This document shows positions 24,262 to 31,129 of a stretch of 36,461 nt of DNA, in pieces (positions within the stretch are counted from its first letter, which is position 1; every line of letters begins with the position of its first letter). The notes under the pieces are model-generated. The model searched no databases and was not told where the DNA came from. It saw nothing but the letters and a program-made list of their open reading frames with translations. The stretch comes from a virus. The position numbers and the translations under genes are program-made. The stretch lies in IMG/VR virus record IMGVR_UViG_3300042569_001506, positions 1-36,461 of that record; one strand, given 5' to 3'.

Positions 24262-24618
24262 TTATTTATTATGTATTTTTTTATGGCATACTTCACATAC
24301 TAACATTAAATCACTATACTCTTCCTTAAATAGATTTTTATAGTTTTTATGATGTACGTGTAAATTTTTAGAAGAGTTGCATATTTCACATTTATTCCCT
24401 TTGTATAACTTCATTTCTATTTTTATAGTTGCCCATTCTTTACTATCTAAATATTTTAGGTATTTTTTTTTAAATGTACTTATTTTAGGTTTAGTATCTT
24501 TTTTAACTTTCTTTTTAGGTTTGGTTTTACTATTTTCCTTAATGAATTTATTATACTCATCAATAGATTTTTTAGCAAATCCTTTTAAGTTATTATATTT
24601 ATACTTAGATACGTTCAT
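24262..24618 (-). CDS. HNH endonuclease
   Basis: 118 aa. A basic N-terminal ~50 residues (KTKPKKKVKKDTKPK) is followed by an HNH domain: CEIC (77-80), HVHHKNY (87-93; His-His of the first H), the N-containing helix DLMLVCEVCH (103-112) and a final KKIH. Two CxxC pairs bind the structural zinc. HNH nucleases beside the terminase are common in siphoviruses and can be needed for packaging-linked cleavage; a free-standing homing enzyme is the alternative. It has its own promoter and terminator, so it is a separate unit. Confidence 0.88.
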   Translation of the reverse strand: MNVSKYKYNNLKGFAKKSIDEYNKFIKENSKTKPKKKVKKDTKPKISTFKKKYLKYLDSKEWATIKIEMKLYKGNKCEICNSSKNLHVHHKNYKNLFKEEYSDLMLVCEVCHKKIHNK

Positions 24619-24637
24619 TTTATCTTTAATTACAATA

Positions 24638-24669
24638 CAAATATAGTTTAATATTATTAATTATTCAAA
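24638..24669 (-). promoter_or_regulatory. Promoter for the HNH gene
   Basis: On the - strand: TTTG (24669-24666), 20 nt, TATATTTG (24645-24638), 20 bases before the ATG. The -7 box is the exact Bacteroidota TAnnTTTG consensus. Confidence 0.6.
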
Positions 24670-24690
24670 TTTATTTTAACAAACATACAA

Positions 24691-25980
24691 TTAATTAAAA
24701 TCTAACTTATCTTTAAAATTATTAATTAATAAGTATTTAAGACAATCCATTAAGTGTGATAATTCAGAGCCTGTTCCTGTGGTTTTCTTTAATAATTTAC
24801 CATCACTACCAACTTCACAATAAGTTAAGTCATTAATCATAAGTTTGCAATTCGGATTGATATAGCACAAATCAGTATGGAACGCCCTGCTAATTAACTC
24901 CCTGCTATTCAAATTAGAATGGTTTACGCTAGGTATTACAAATTGATAACCAGATAGCTTTAATTTATCAGCAATCACTTGATAGTAAGTTATACCACCT
25001 TTACTTATTGCTTGTCTATTCTTACCTGTGGCATCACCTGTTACCATGATGTTGTTAGATTTAGGTAGCTTCATTCTTATATGGTCGCATAGTTCGTAAA
25101 TATCACTATCTCTTAATACAAACTCTTCAATTACTACAATTTTATTGCCTTGTAATTGCCCTGCTATGCAAGTCATAGGATTGACGTTAAAGTCAAAGCT
25201 AAGATAAATAGTTCCGTTATTGTATTCACAATCTTGTACGTGCTTTTCTTTTCTGAATGTAGGGATAAATGGTTTATCTACTTCAGCTTTGCCCCACTTA
25301 CCATATAAATTGACATCGAGTAAATTTTGATTATGTGAATAATTGAGCCTTAATGTTTCCTCGTATTTTTCTCTATCTATAAATTCATTATTGGCAAATG
25401 TAGAATGATTAACATAAGAATCTAAGAAGTCTATCTTTATTCTACTATCATCATTTTCATCAAAAAAATAAGTCCTTAGCCAACTATTGACATCGACTGG
25501 ATTAAAGCTAATTATAAATTGATGATTTTTATTTAATGGAGTTCTTAAAAGTGCATTCAATGTAGTGAAATCATCTTGACTACCTTTGTTTATCTCATCC
25601 CACCATATAATAGTAGGGTCTGAAAGTCCTTTGGTATTTTCTGCATTATCCATTCCGAGTGCAGTAAATTCAGTACCTGTTATTAGGTTCTTAAAGCCAT
25701 AATTTGTTTTATTAATACTAAAGTACTTAGTAAGTCCAAGTGCTTTTAATACTTTAATTATATCTTTGAATTGATTTTTTCTTATGTCACCAAATACCTT
25801 ATTGACATATACTATATGATTATACTCTTGTAGAAATGATATTGCAATAAGTTTAAGTATAATATTATGTGTTTTACCACCACCTCGACCACCCCATAGT
25901 ATTTGATACCTATTTTTAGATTGTAGGAAGGATTTGAAATGTTCACTATACCATTCTCTTTTTATCTTGAATTTCTGCAT
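24691..25980 (-). CDS. terL: Terminase large subunit
   Basis: 429 aa. ATPase: Walker A GGRGGGKT (30-37), Walker B TIIWWDE (123-129), and a coupling-type motif SFNPVD (158-163). Nuclease: first acidic site YLSFDFNVNP (259-268, Asp263), second VTGDATG (313-319, Asp316), further acidic residues near the C-terminus (HLMDCLKYLL). This is the motor that packages DNA through the portal and cuts it, terminase_3-like. It overlaps TerS by one base. Length is normal for the family. Confidence 0.95.
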   Translation of the reverse strand: MQKFKIKREWYSEHFKSFLQSKNRYQILWGGRGGGKTHNIILKLIAISFLQEYNHIVYVNKVFGDIRKNQFKDIIKVLKALGLTKYFSINKTNYGFKNLITGTEFTALGMDNAENTKGLSDPTIIWWDEINKGSQDDFTTLNALLRTPLNKNHQFIISFNPVDVNSWLRTYFFDENDDSRIKIDFLDSYVNHSTFANNEFIDREKYEETLRLNYSHNQNLLDVNLYGKWGKAEVDKPFIPTFRKEKHVQDCEYNNGTIYLSFDFNVNPMTCIAGQLQGNKIVVIEEFVLRDSDIYELCDHIRMKLPKSNNIMVTGDATGKNRQAISKGGITYYQVIADKLKLSGYQFVIPSVNHSNLNSRELISRAFHTDLCYINPNCKLMINDLTYCEVGSDGKLLKKTTGTGSELSHLMDCLKYLLINNFKDKLDFN

Positions 25981-26435
25981 TATTCCTCAATGAATAAATC
26001 ATCTGCACCTTTATTAATTGTTAAATTGTTTTTAATAGCTTCATCCCAACCATCCATTTTTGACAACCTTTCAACACCTGCATAAAATGCCATTTTATCA
26101 CTACTATTTGCCTTGCTATCTTTTGCCACTATTTTATTGTATTGTATTTTTACTACATTGCTTACCATTTCTAAGGCTTTCTCCCTTTGTAGTATATTAG
26201 CCTTACTTTCGTTTTTTATTGCTTCTACATGGCTATTTTCACGCTCTAATCTTATTTTATCTTGTTTGTCTTTGATATATGCTGAAATTGTAGGGTTTTG
26301 TAGGATTTTGTAGGATTCAACCCTTGCACTTTCACTTTTGCTTTTAGGATATGCTTTTTGATAGCTTTTTATAGCATCATTTGTGAGTATATACTCGTCT
26401 GCAAATATTCGATGTTTATTATTAGTTATCATCAA
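25980..26435 (-). CDS. terS: Terminase small subunit
   Basis: 151 aa. N-terminal helix-turn-helix region of the terminase_2 type: FADEYILTNDAIKSYQKAYP, SESARVESYKILQNPTISAY, then a coiled coil (KQDKIRLERENSHVEAIKNE) for oligomerisation and an acidic C-terminus (DDLFIEE) to contact TerL. It recognises the packaging site. It begins within the last codons of the ParB-methyltransferase gene (14-bp overlap); a second Met one codon later is equally possible as start. Confidence 0.88.
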   Translation of the reverse strand: MMITNNKHRIFADEYILTNDAIKSYQKAYPKSKSESARVESYKILQNPTISAYIKDKQDKIRLERENSHVEAIKNESKANILQREKALEMVSNVVKIQYNKIVAKDSKANSSDKMAFYAGVERLSKMDGWDEAIKNNLTINKGADDLFIEE

Positions 26436-27660
26436 ATTCTTTTTTATCTATTACTACTCCGTTACGTTTGATTACCAAAGTAGGGTCAAGTTTAATCATT
26501 CGCTTTACAATTACATCGCAATATTTAGGGTCGAGCTCCATTAAATTAGCTGTTCTTTTTAATTGATGGCTTCCAACCATTGTACTTCCACTTCCTCCAA
26601 AAGCATCATAAATTAATTGTCCTTTTTTACTACTATTATTTAAAGCACGTTCAACCACATCTATTGGCTTTTGTGTAGGGTGATAATCATTCGTATTATC
26701 TTTTTTAAATTCCCAAACAGTTTTTTCGTCAGTTGGCCCAAACCATTGAATTGTTTTACCTTCTTTATGACCATATATACAAGGCTCATAATTTGGAATA
26801 TATTGTGACATAAAAGCTCCAGAACCACTTTTAACTTTATACCAACAAATAACTGCTCTTACTTCAATTGGTGTTTTAGACAATCCTAAGTAAGTCTCTT
26901 TTGATTTTCCTCCAGCATACCAAATATAAAAAGGTGCTGAATCTTTTGAAAATATACAAGCTGTATTTATAGAATCCTCAAATAAACTTGACAAATCTTC
27001 TCCTTGTAATTCATCTGCAATAATACCAGTTCTTTGTTTTTTATTATGACCTCCAGTATAACTTACCCCATAAGGCGGGTCAGTAAATACCATGTCAGCC
27101 TTTTGTCCATTCATTAACTTTGCCACTTGGTCGCTATCCGTACTATCTCCACAAAGCAAACGATGCTCTCCTATTTCGTAAAGGTCGCCCAAAACAGTTA
27201 TAGGTGTTTCGGGTGGTGTTGCATCAAAATCATCTTCTTGAGCTTCTAAATGACTTTCTTCCTCCACTACCTCCACAAACACCTCTTCAAGCTCAAAATC
27301 AAATTCATCTGCAATTACCTCTACAAGTTCCACATCAATATTTTGGTTCTTTTGGGCTACTGTGTTTGCGAGAATAGATGCCTTATGAAATTCCTTTGTT
27401 CCGCTTTGTATATCGGTACGCTTAATAACTATTGGTGTAGTGCCATCGGTTTCAACTACAATAGCGTCTTTGCTAAACTTTTGCCCTATTTTCTCGTGCC
27501 TAGCATTTCCGCTTATAATTACATTATCATTGCTTATTGTTACACTTTCAATAATTCCTACTTGTTCTAGTGAATTATCTAGTGTGTGCATACCATACTC
27601 GGTGTGCTTGTTTGTATTCCTGCTATCAGGTTTTATATCTTTAAATTTTATTTTTGCCAT
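26422..27660 (-). CDS. ParB-like nuclease domain fused to a DNA methyltransferase
   Basis: 412 aa. Residues 1-~110 are a ParB/Srx-like domain (DIKPDSRNTNKHTEYGMHTL, then VGIIESVTIS and VIISGNARHEK). After an acidic linker comes a beta-class amino-methyltransferase: motif IV TDPPYGVSYTG (193-203), HPTQKP (327-332), motif I DAFGGSGST (352-360), DPKYCDVIVKR. It probably methylates adenine N6 or cytosine N4. This fusion is frequent next to terminases in phages, perhaps linking modification to packaging. It is the first gene of the late operon and has a strong promoter. Confidence 0.92.
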   Translation of the reverse strand: MAKIKFKDIKPDSRNTNKHTEYGMHTLDNSLEQVGIIESVTISNDNVIISGNARHEKIGQKFSKDAIVVETDGTTPIVIKRTDIQSGTKEFHKASILANTVAQKNQNIDVELVEVIADEFDFELEEVFVEVVEEESHLEAQEDDFDATPPETPITVLGDLYEIGEHRLLCGDSTDSDQVAKLMNGQKADMVFTDPPYGVSYTGGHNKKQRTGIIADELQGEDLSSLFEDSINTACIFSKDSAPFYIWYAGGKSKETYLGLSKTPIEVRAVICWYKVKSGSGAFMSQYIPNYEPCIYGHKEGKTIQWFGPTDEKTVWEFKKDNTNDYHPTQKPIDVVERALNNSSKKGQLIYDAFGGSGSTMVGSHQLKRTANLMELDPKYCDVIVKRMIKLDPTLVIKRNGVVIDKKEFDDN

Positions 27661-27663
27661 AAT

Positions 27664-27694
27664 TAAATATAGTACTTTTTATTTATTGTGCAAA
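27664..27694 (-). promoter_or_regulatory. Late-type promoter at the head of the late operon
   Basis: On the - strand: TTTGCAC (TTTG at 27694-27691), 19 nt containing AAAAAGTAC, TATATTTA (27671-27664), three bases, then ATGG. The AAAAAGTACTAT spacer end is shared with the promoter at 29326-29356. It lies in the 35-bp gap before the ParB-methyltransferase. Confidence 0.7.
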
Positions 27695-27695
27695 C

Positions 27696-28388
27696 TTATT
27701 CTATTATTCTGTATTTGCCATTTTTGATGTCCTCAATCATTATTACTTCTTGTTTGCCATCGAGTAATATATCTACAGATTCCTTGTCTTGTTGTAATAT
27801 CAAAAAGATACTTCCATTGTATTCTATCTTTTTACCTACATAGCAAATAGGTCCTTGTTTTTGTCCTGTATATATATAATCGTTAAATTCTCTAAGTTCT
27901 TTTTTTAAGTCTATTTCTCTGTATCCTTGTGGAATAGATAAGAATATATTAATATCAAAATCTTCATCTATTAAATAATAGAAAATATTATTAATCCTAT
28001 TTAATTCTCCATTATTAATCCCATTTAAATCTCCATTATTAATACCTCCTAGTTTTTCTAAATACTCAATAATCTTTTTACCATATTCAGCAGTTCCATC
28101 ACCTTTGATGCACACTTTCATTTCATCAGTTAGCACTTTTGGTCTATCTTGTGTGAAGCCTTTAAATTCTACTTCGTATGGAGTGAATGATAATGTGCTA
28201 ATTGAAGTGCCATTATGACTTAGACATCCATTTATAGTGTACCAATTATGTGAATTATTATTGAAATTAACGTGTATTGGATAAAGTTCACCATAAAAAA
28301 GACTTATTTCATTTACTATTCCTTTTTGATTTGGATAGTTTACTGAATCATAAACCACATCACCTACTTTAAATTTTGTTGTTTGCAT
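27696..28388 (-). CDS. Hypothetical protein, 230 aa, KOW-like start and internal Asn repeats
   Basis: 230 aa. It begins TTKFKVGDVVYDSVNYPNQK, a small SH3/KOW-type beta barrel, with another near the C-terminus (GPICYVGKKIEYNGSIFLIL). The middle holds a tandem repeat: GGINNGDLN, GINNGELN, RINN, visible in the DNA as repeated TCCATTATTAAT units near 28000-28045. Probable regulatory or nucleic-acid-associated early protein; no family named with confidence. Confidence 0.5.
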   Translation of the reverse strand: MQTTKFKVGDVVYDSVNYPNQKGIVNEISLFYGELYPIHVNFNNNSHNWYTINGCLSHNGTSISTLSFTPYEVEFKGFTQDRPKVLTDEMKVCIKGDGTAEYGKKIIEYLEKLGGINNGDLNGINNGELNRINNIFYYLIDEDFDINIFLSIPQGYREIDLKKELREFNDYIYTGQKQGPICYVGKKIEYNGSIFLILQQDKESVDILLDGKQEVIMIEDIKNGKYRIIE

Positions 28389-28398
28389 TTTGTTTGTT

Positions 28399-28668
28399 TT
28401 ATTTTACATTAAATAATTGATAATATATTCTATGTATTCGATTGCCTTTTTTAATATCAAATGATTTTACGTTTATAGTACCATCAGTTTCATTGTTTGA
28501 TATAATTTCAAGTCCTTTAAACTTTTCTTTTATAAAATCATCAGCGCTATCTATTGAGTAACATATAGCTAAAGTTTGATTATGAAATTCATATTCTAAA
28601 TCATCAGTATCTAATAATGATTCTTTAATTAATACTACTTCAATATTTCTTTTAAAATGGCAATCCAT
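28399..28668 (-). CDS. Hypothetical protein, 89 aa
   Basis: 89 aa: NIEVVLIKESLLDTDDLEYE, a YSIDSADDFIKEKF segment and a C-terminal IHRIYYQLFNVK. Mixed alpha/beta; no family recognised. Its start codon lies inside the sequence that encodes the lost or read-through SSB-like tail of the gene upstream (28652-28711), so translation of that tail would bring ribosomes onto this start. Confidence 0.5.
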   Translation of the reverse strand: MDCHFKRNIEVVLIKESLLDTDDLEYEFHNQTLAICYSIDSADDFIKEKFKGLEIISNNETDGTINVKSFDIKKGNRIHRIYYQLFNVK

Positions 28669-28711
28669 CCTCTATTTCACTTTTCGTTGGTTCAGCTGGT
28701 GCTTTGGCAGT
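28652..28711 (-). other. In-frame tail beyond an internal TGA, ending in an SSB-type acidic tip
   Basis: After the TGA at 28714-28712 the same frame continues for 19 codons to TAA (28654-28652): TAKAPAEPTKSEIEDGLPF. A Pro/Ala/Lys linker followed by acidic residues and a terminal D-G-L-P-F is the signature of bacterial and phage SSB C-terminal tips (D-D-[ILV]-P-F). Either the TGA is a recent nonsense mutation or sequencing error, or it is read through. Confidence 0.6.
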
Positions 28712-28948
28712 TCAGTTGCTACCATTACTTTTTGGCTCAAATGTATTTAATACTAAGCTCAAAGCATTTTCATCTTTTTTTTGCTTCAATATATCAAAGT
28801 TTACATATCCGCTACTATTTGCATTTTCTTTTAAAAATTTAATAGCATCTTCTACCTTGATATTCAAAGTACCTAATACATAATCTGGTGCGCCTTGTCT
28901 TGGAAGCTTACCATAAAATCCTTTGCCATATACTTTTTCGTTTGCCAT
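28712..28948 (-). CDS. SSB-like / DNA-associated protein, interrupted by TGA before its tail
   Basis: 78 aa as read to the first stop: MANEKVYGKGFYGKLPRQGA, YVLGTLNIKVEDAIKFLKEN, then GYVNFDILKQKK and LSLVLNTFEPKSNGSN. The beta-helix-beta pattern with 'YGKGFY' and 'GYVNFDI' recurs, to my recollection, in small early proteins of Bacteroidota phages that end in DDLPF-type tips. Here that tip lies beyond an in-frame TGA (feature 28652-28711), making a full-length product of 97 aa if read through as one residue. It is probably a ssDNA-binding or replication accessory protein. It lies 4 bp from its upstream neighbour. Confidence 0.6.
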   Translation of the reverse strand: MANEKVYGKGFYGKLPRQGAPDYVLGTLNIKVEDAIKFLKENANSSGYVNFDILKQKKDENALSLVLNTFEPKSNGSN

Positions 28949-28952
28949 TTGT

Positions 28953-29321
28953 TTAATTGTTTAATCGTTCTTTTAATTTAATATTATCTATTTTTATGAT
29001 GTTTAGTAGATGGTCTGGTAGGTTTGAATTGATAATGCAACTTGTATTATGTGATTCATTTTCATATTTACCGCTCCTGCACCCTATTAACTCTAATTTT
29101 ATGTCATCTATTGTCATGCCTTTAATTGTCAATAAACTACCATCTATTACAAGTGAAGCACCTATTTCGTTATTTTCAAATACTAAATTTTTACCTGTAT
29201 GAAAGTAATTTACAGGGCAATTTATAAATTGTCTTATCTTGTTATCATAGATTGCATAAACTCTACAAAATGCAGTTTTTCTAGTATTTATAATCTGTAA
29301 GACCTCTAAATGATATTGCAT
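28953..29321 (-). CDS. Hypothetical early protein, 122 aa
   Basis: Starts at ATG 29321 (MQYHLEVLQIINTRKTAFCR), which sits right behind a consensus promoter; an ATG at 29405 lies upstream of that promoter and is rejected. The protein is beta-rich (RVYAIYDNKIRQFINCPVNY, NEIGASLVIDGSLLTIKGM) with Cys in IGCRSGKYENESHNTSC. First gene of the leftward early/middle operon. No family recognised. Confidence 0.55.
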   Translation of the reverse strand: MQYHLEVLQIINTRKTAFCRVYAIYDNKIRQFINCPVNYFHTGKNLVFENNEIGASLVIDGSLLTIKGMTIDDIKLELIGCRSGKYENESHNTSCIINSNLPDHLLNIIKIDNIKLKERLNN

Positions 29322-29325
29322 AATG

Positions 29326-29356
29326 CAAAAATAGTACTTTTTTATCATTTTACAAA
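29326..29356 (-). promoter_or_regulatory. Consensus Bacteroidota promoter, leftward early operon
   Basis: On the - strand: TTTG (29356-29353), 19 nt, TATTTTTG (29333-29326), four bases before the ATG. Both boxes and the spacing are exact. The short distance implies an almost leaderless mRNA. Confidence 0.75.
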
Positions 29357-29465
29357 TTAAATTATATGATTTATTTAAACTAAATTTTATTAGCTTAATT
29401 ATCAATGCTTTACACTTTATTTTGCATATTTGTAAAAATAAATTTTTATTTACGTAAAAAGGTTA

Positions 29466-29473
29466 TATATTTG
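29466..29473 (+). promoter_or_regulatory. Candidate -7 box, rightward early operon
   Basis: TATATTTG matches TAnnTTTG and ends 22 bases before the ATG at 29496. No TTG is present 19-21 nt upstream, where the sequence is TTTTTATTTACG, so the -33 box is poor. The 29340-29465 stretch is otherwise A/T-rich and holds the divergent control region. Confidence 0.4.
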
Positions 29474-29495
29474 CATATAATTTAAAACAAAAGAT

Positions 29496-29639
29496 ATGAC
29501 ATTATTAGAATTAACATTGCAATACAATTATCTACAAGATAAGATGGATAATGTAAAATCACAAAGTAGAAAATTATACTACCAAAAAAAACAACATGAA
29601 TTAACTTTAAAATACAGATTAAATATAAAATCATGCTAA
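29496..29639 (+). CDS. Small helical protein, 47 aa
   Basis: 47 aa from ATG 29496 to TAA 29637-29639: LLELTLQYNYLQDKMDNVKS, then KLYYQKKQHELTLKYRLN. One charged helix with Lys/Gln and Tyr heptads, likely a coiled coil. It overlaps the next gene by 7 bp and is first in the rightward early operon. Such small helical proteins are often phage regulators; no function can be assigned. Confidence 0.5.
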   Translation: MTLLELTLQYNYLQDKMDNVKSQSRKLYYQKKQHELTLKYRLNIKSC

Positions 29640-29842
29640 CATACTACACACTAGAATACAAGCCTACTACTTCAAATATTGGAGTTAGGAATATAAGTAG
29701 CACAGGAATATTCAAAGGCTCGTTTGAACCTTTAAAACCTTATAATCTTAGTAATTCAGATTATGTTAGATTACCTCATATTGATTATGAGCTATTAGGT
29801 AGAGTTTTAGAGGCTAAAAAAAATAAACTAAACAATAATTAA
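29633..29842 (+). CDS. Hypothetical early protein, 69 aa
   Basis: 69 aa: MLTYYTLEYKPTTSNIGVRN, then KGSFEPLKPYNLSNSDYVRL and a C-terminal helix (LGRVLEAKKNKLNNN). Basic C-terminus. No family recognised. It precedes, by one base, the -33 box of the next promoter. Confidence 0.5.
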   Translation: MLTYYTLEYKPTTSNIGVRNISSTGIFKGSFEPLKPYNLSNSDYVRLPHIDYELLGRVLEAKKNKLNNN

Positions 29843-29874
29843 TTTGCAAAATCAAATATTATTTATTACTTTTG
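29843..29874 (+). promoter_or_regulatory. Promoter for the replication-type operon
   Basis: TTTG (29843-29846), 20 nt, TACTTTTG (29867-29874), a full match to TTTG...TAnnTTTG. It starts a ~115-nt leader with a small ORF and hairpins before the DUF6291-like gene. Confidence 0.65.
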
Positions 29875-29891
29875 CAGTAAATCGACACAAA

Positions 29892-29996
29892 ATGTTACAA
29901 ATATTTTCACAATATAAAGCACCTGAAAACACATATTTCGTATGTGGGTTAGTCGATTTTCCAGAGGGTGCTTTTCTTTTTAAAAAATCGACATAA
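29892..29996 (+). CDS. 34-aa leader peptide ORF coupled to the next gene
   Basis: ATG 29892 to TAA 29994-29996; product MLQIFSQYKAPENTYFVCGL plus 14 residues ending FLFKKST. Its TAA overlaps the ATG of the 256-aa gene (TAATG), giving translational coupling. The same 7-mer ATCGACA precedes both start codons (29881-29887 and 29987-29993). The ORF runs through the leader hairpin, so ribosome movement would change its folding. It could instead be a chance frame. Confidence 0.45.
   Translation: MLQIFSQYKAPENTYFVCGLVDFPEGAFLFKKST
29916..29980 (+). promoter_or_regulatory. Structured mRNA leader with attenuator-like hairpin
   Basis: An outer stem AAAGCACC/GGTGCTTT (29916-29923 with 29967-29974; 8 perfect pairs) encloses a second hairpin CACATA/TATGTG (29930-29935 with 29941-29946, loop TTTCG). 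The outer stem runs into TTTTCTTTTT, so it can act as a terminator or attenuator just upstream of the start of the 256-aa gene. GTCGAT (29952-29957) can pair with either ATCGAC copy, giving an alternative fold. Confidence 0.5.
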
Positions 29997-30766
29997 TGGC
30001 AGAAAATAAAAAATCATTTATTCTTTATGCAGACTTAAATCATACTTTGGCAAAAGTTCCAGATGATGTTGCAGGTAGATTATTTAAAGTAATATTAGAA
30101 TATGTAAATGACAATAATCCAACTATTGAAGATGATTTATTACTTGAAGTTTTATTTGAGCCTATTAAACAAACTCTAAAACGTGATTTGCAAAGGTGGG
30201 AGCAATTTAGATTTAAGCAATCTGAAAATGGTAAAAAAGGCGGTAGACCACTAAAAAATAATCACTTAACAGATGCTAAAAATTTACATGAAAGTATTGA
30301 TAAACAATATGATATTCTTAAAATAGAAGAAAGCGAAAAAAACCCAAAAAACCCAAGCCTTAATTTAGAAAGCCAAAAAAGCCTAAGTGTAAGTGTTAAT
30401 GTAAGTGATAGTGTTAATGCTAATGTAAGTGAAAATGTAATTGTTAATGAAATAAAAAATAATATAGAGGAGCGCAAATTAAAATTTGCTTCCACACTCA
30501 AACCTTTTTTAGATACTTATGGTAAAGAAATGTTAAATGATTTTTATCTATATTGGACTCAACCAACAAAATCAAATACTAAATTCAAACAAGAACTTGA
30601 AAAAACATGGGGATTAAAATATAGGTTATCAACATGGAATAAAAATGATTTTAAAAACAAAGAAAAAAGTTCCGCAAAAAAAGAAAGTAAAATTAGCCAA
30701 CTCAAATCAGTTTCAGACGAACTAGACATAAAATTAGGAATTAACCAAAATAATCAAATAAAATAA
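29996..30766 (+). CDS. DUF6291-like phage replication-associated protein
   Basis: 256 aa. The N-terminal ~85 residues (SFILYADLNHTLAKVPDDVA, LFEPIKQTLKRDLQRWEQFR, NGKKGGRP) match the DUF6291 pattern seen in Bacteroidota phages. A central SVSVNVSDSVNANVSENV linker is encoded by near-repeats of AATGTAAGTG. The C-terminal domain (KPFLDTYGKEMLNDFYLYWT, KTWGLKYRLSTWNKN) is of the type found at the end of phage replication initiators. Probably a replisome organiser or helicase-loader-type protein. Preceded by a regulated leader. Confidence 0.65.
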   Translation: MAENKKSFILYADLNHTLAKVPDDVAGRLFKVILEYVNDNNPTIEDDLLLEVLFEPIKQTLKRDLQRWEQFRFKQSENGKKGGRPLKNNHLTDAKNLHESIDKQYDILKIEESEKNPKNPSLNLESQKSLSVSVNVSDSVNANVSENVIVNEIKNNIEERKLKFASTLKPFLDTYGKEMLNDFYLYWTQPTKSNTKFKQELEKTWGLKYRLSTWNKNDFKNKEKSSAKKESKISQLKSVSDELDIKLGINQNNQIK

Positions 30767-30771
30767 ACAAA

Positions 30772-31128
30772 ATGAATAGAGTAATAAAATTTAGAGCATG
30801 GTTATCTGATTCAAAAAATAATAGCAATCAACAGATGATATTTAGCGATAATGTTGGATTATCATGTTTTTTTGATAATATATCTTCTTGGTTAGGTGAT
30901 GTGAATAAAATATCTCAATTCTCAGGACTTACCGATAAAAACGGAACAGATATTTATGAGGGTGATATTTGTATTGTGAATAAAAAATCTCAAAAGTGGC
31001 AAATAAAATGGTTTAAACCATATTGTGGATTTTGTTTAGAAAATAAAGAAGAAGCATATCCTTTAAATGAATCTAATGACATTGAAATAATTGGAAACAT
31101 ATTTGAAAATCCAGAATTAATTAAATAA
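30772..31128 (+). CDS. YopX family protein
   Basis: 118 aa with the YopX pattern: KFRAWLSDSKN at the start, QFSGLTDKNGTDIYEGDICI in the middle and IEIIGNIFENPEL at the end. YopX proteins form ring-like decamers and are widespread in Gram-positive and Bacteroidota phages; their biochemical function is unknown. Five bases after the replication-type gene. Confidence 0.9.
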   Translation: MNRVIKFRAWLSDSKNNSNQQMIFSDNVGLSCFFDNISSWLGDVNKISQFSGLTDKNGTDIYEGDICIVNKKSQKWQIKWFKPYCGFCLENKEEAYPLNESNDIEIIGNIFENPELIK

Positions 31129-31129
31129 T

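Noticed and set aside
27990-28050. Tandem TCCATTATTAAT units as a CRISPR or iteron array
   Set aside because: They are in frame in a coding region and encode the repeat GINNG; there are no spacers of constant length.
28712-28714. TGA recoded as tryptophan throughout the phage
   Set aside because: Several genes end cleanly with TGA in ATGA overlaps with the next start (2156-2158, 12023-12025), so TGA is a normal stop here.
30395-30450. AATGTAAGTG near-repeats as a regulatory repeat
   Set aside because: They are in frame and encode the low-complexity linker SVNVSD/NANVSE of the DUF6291-like protein.
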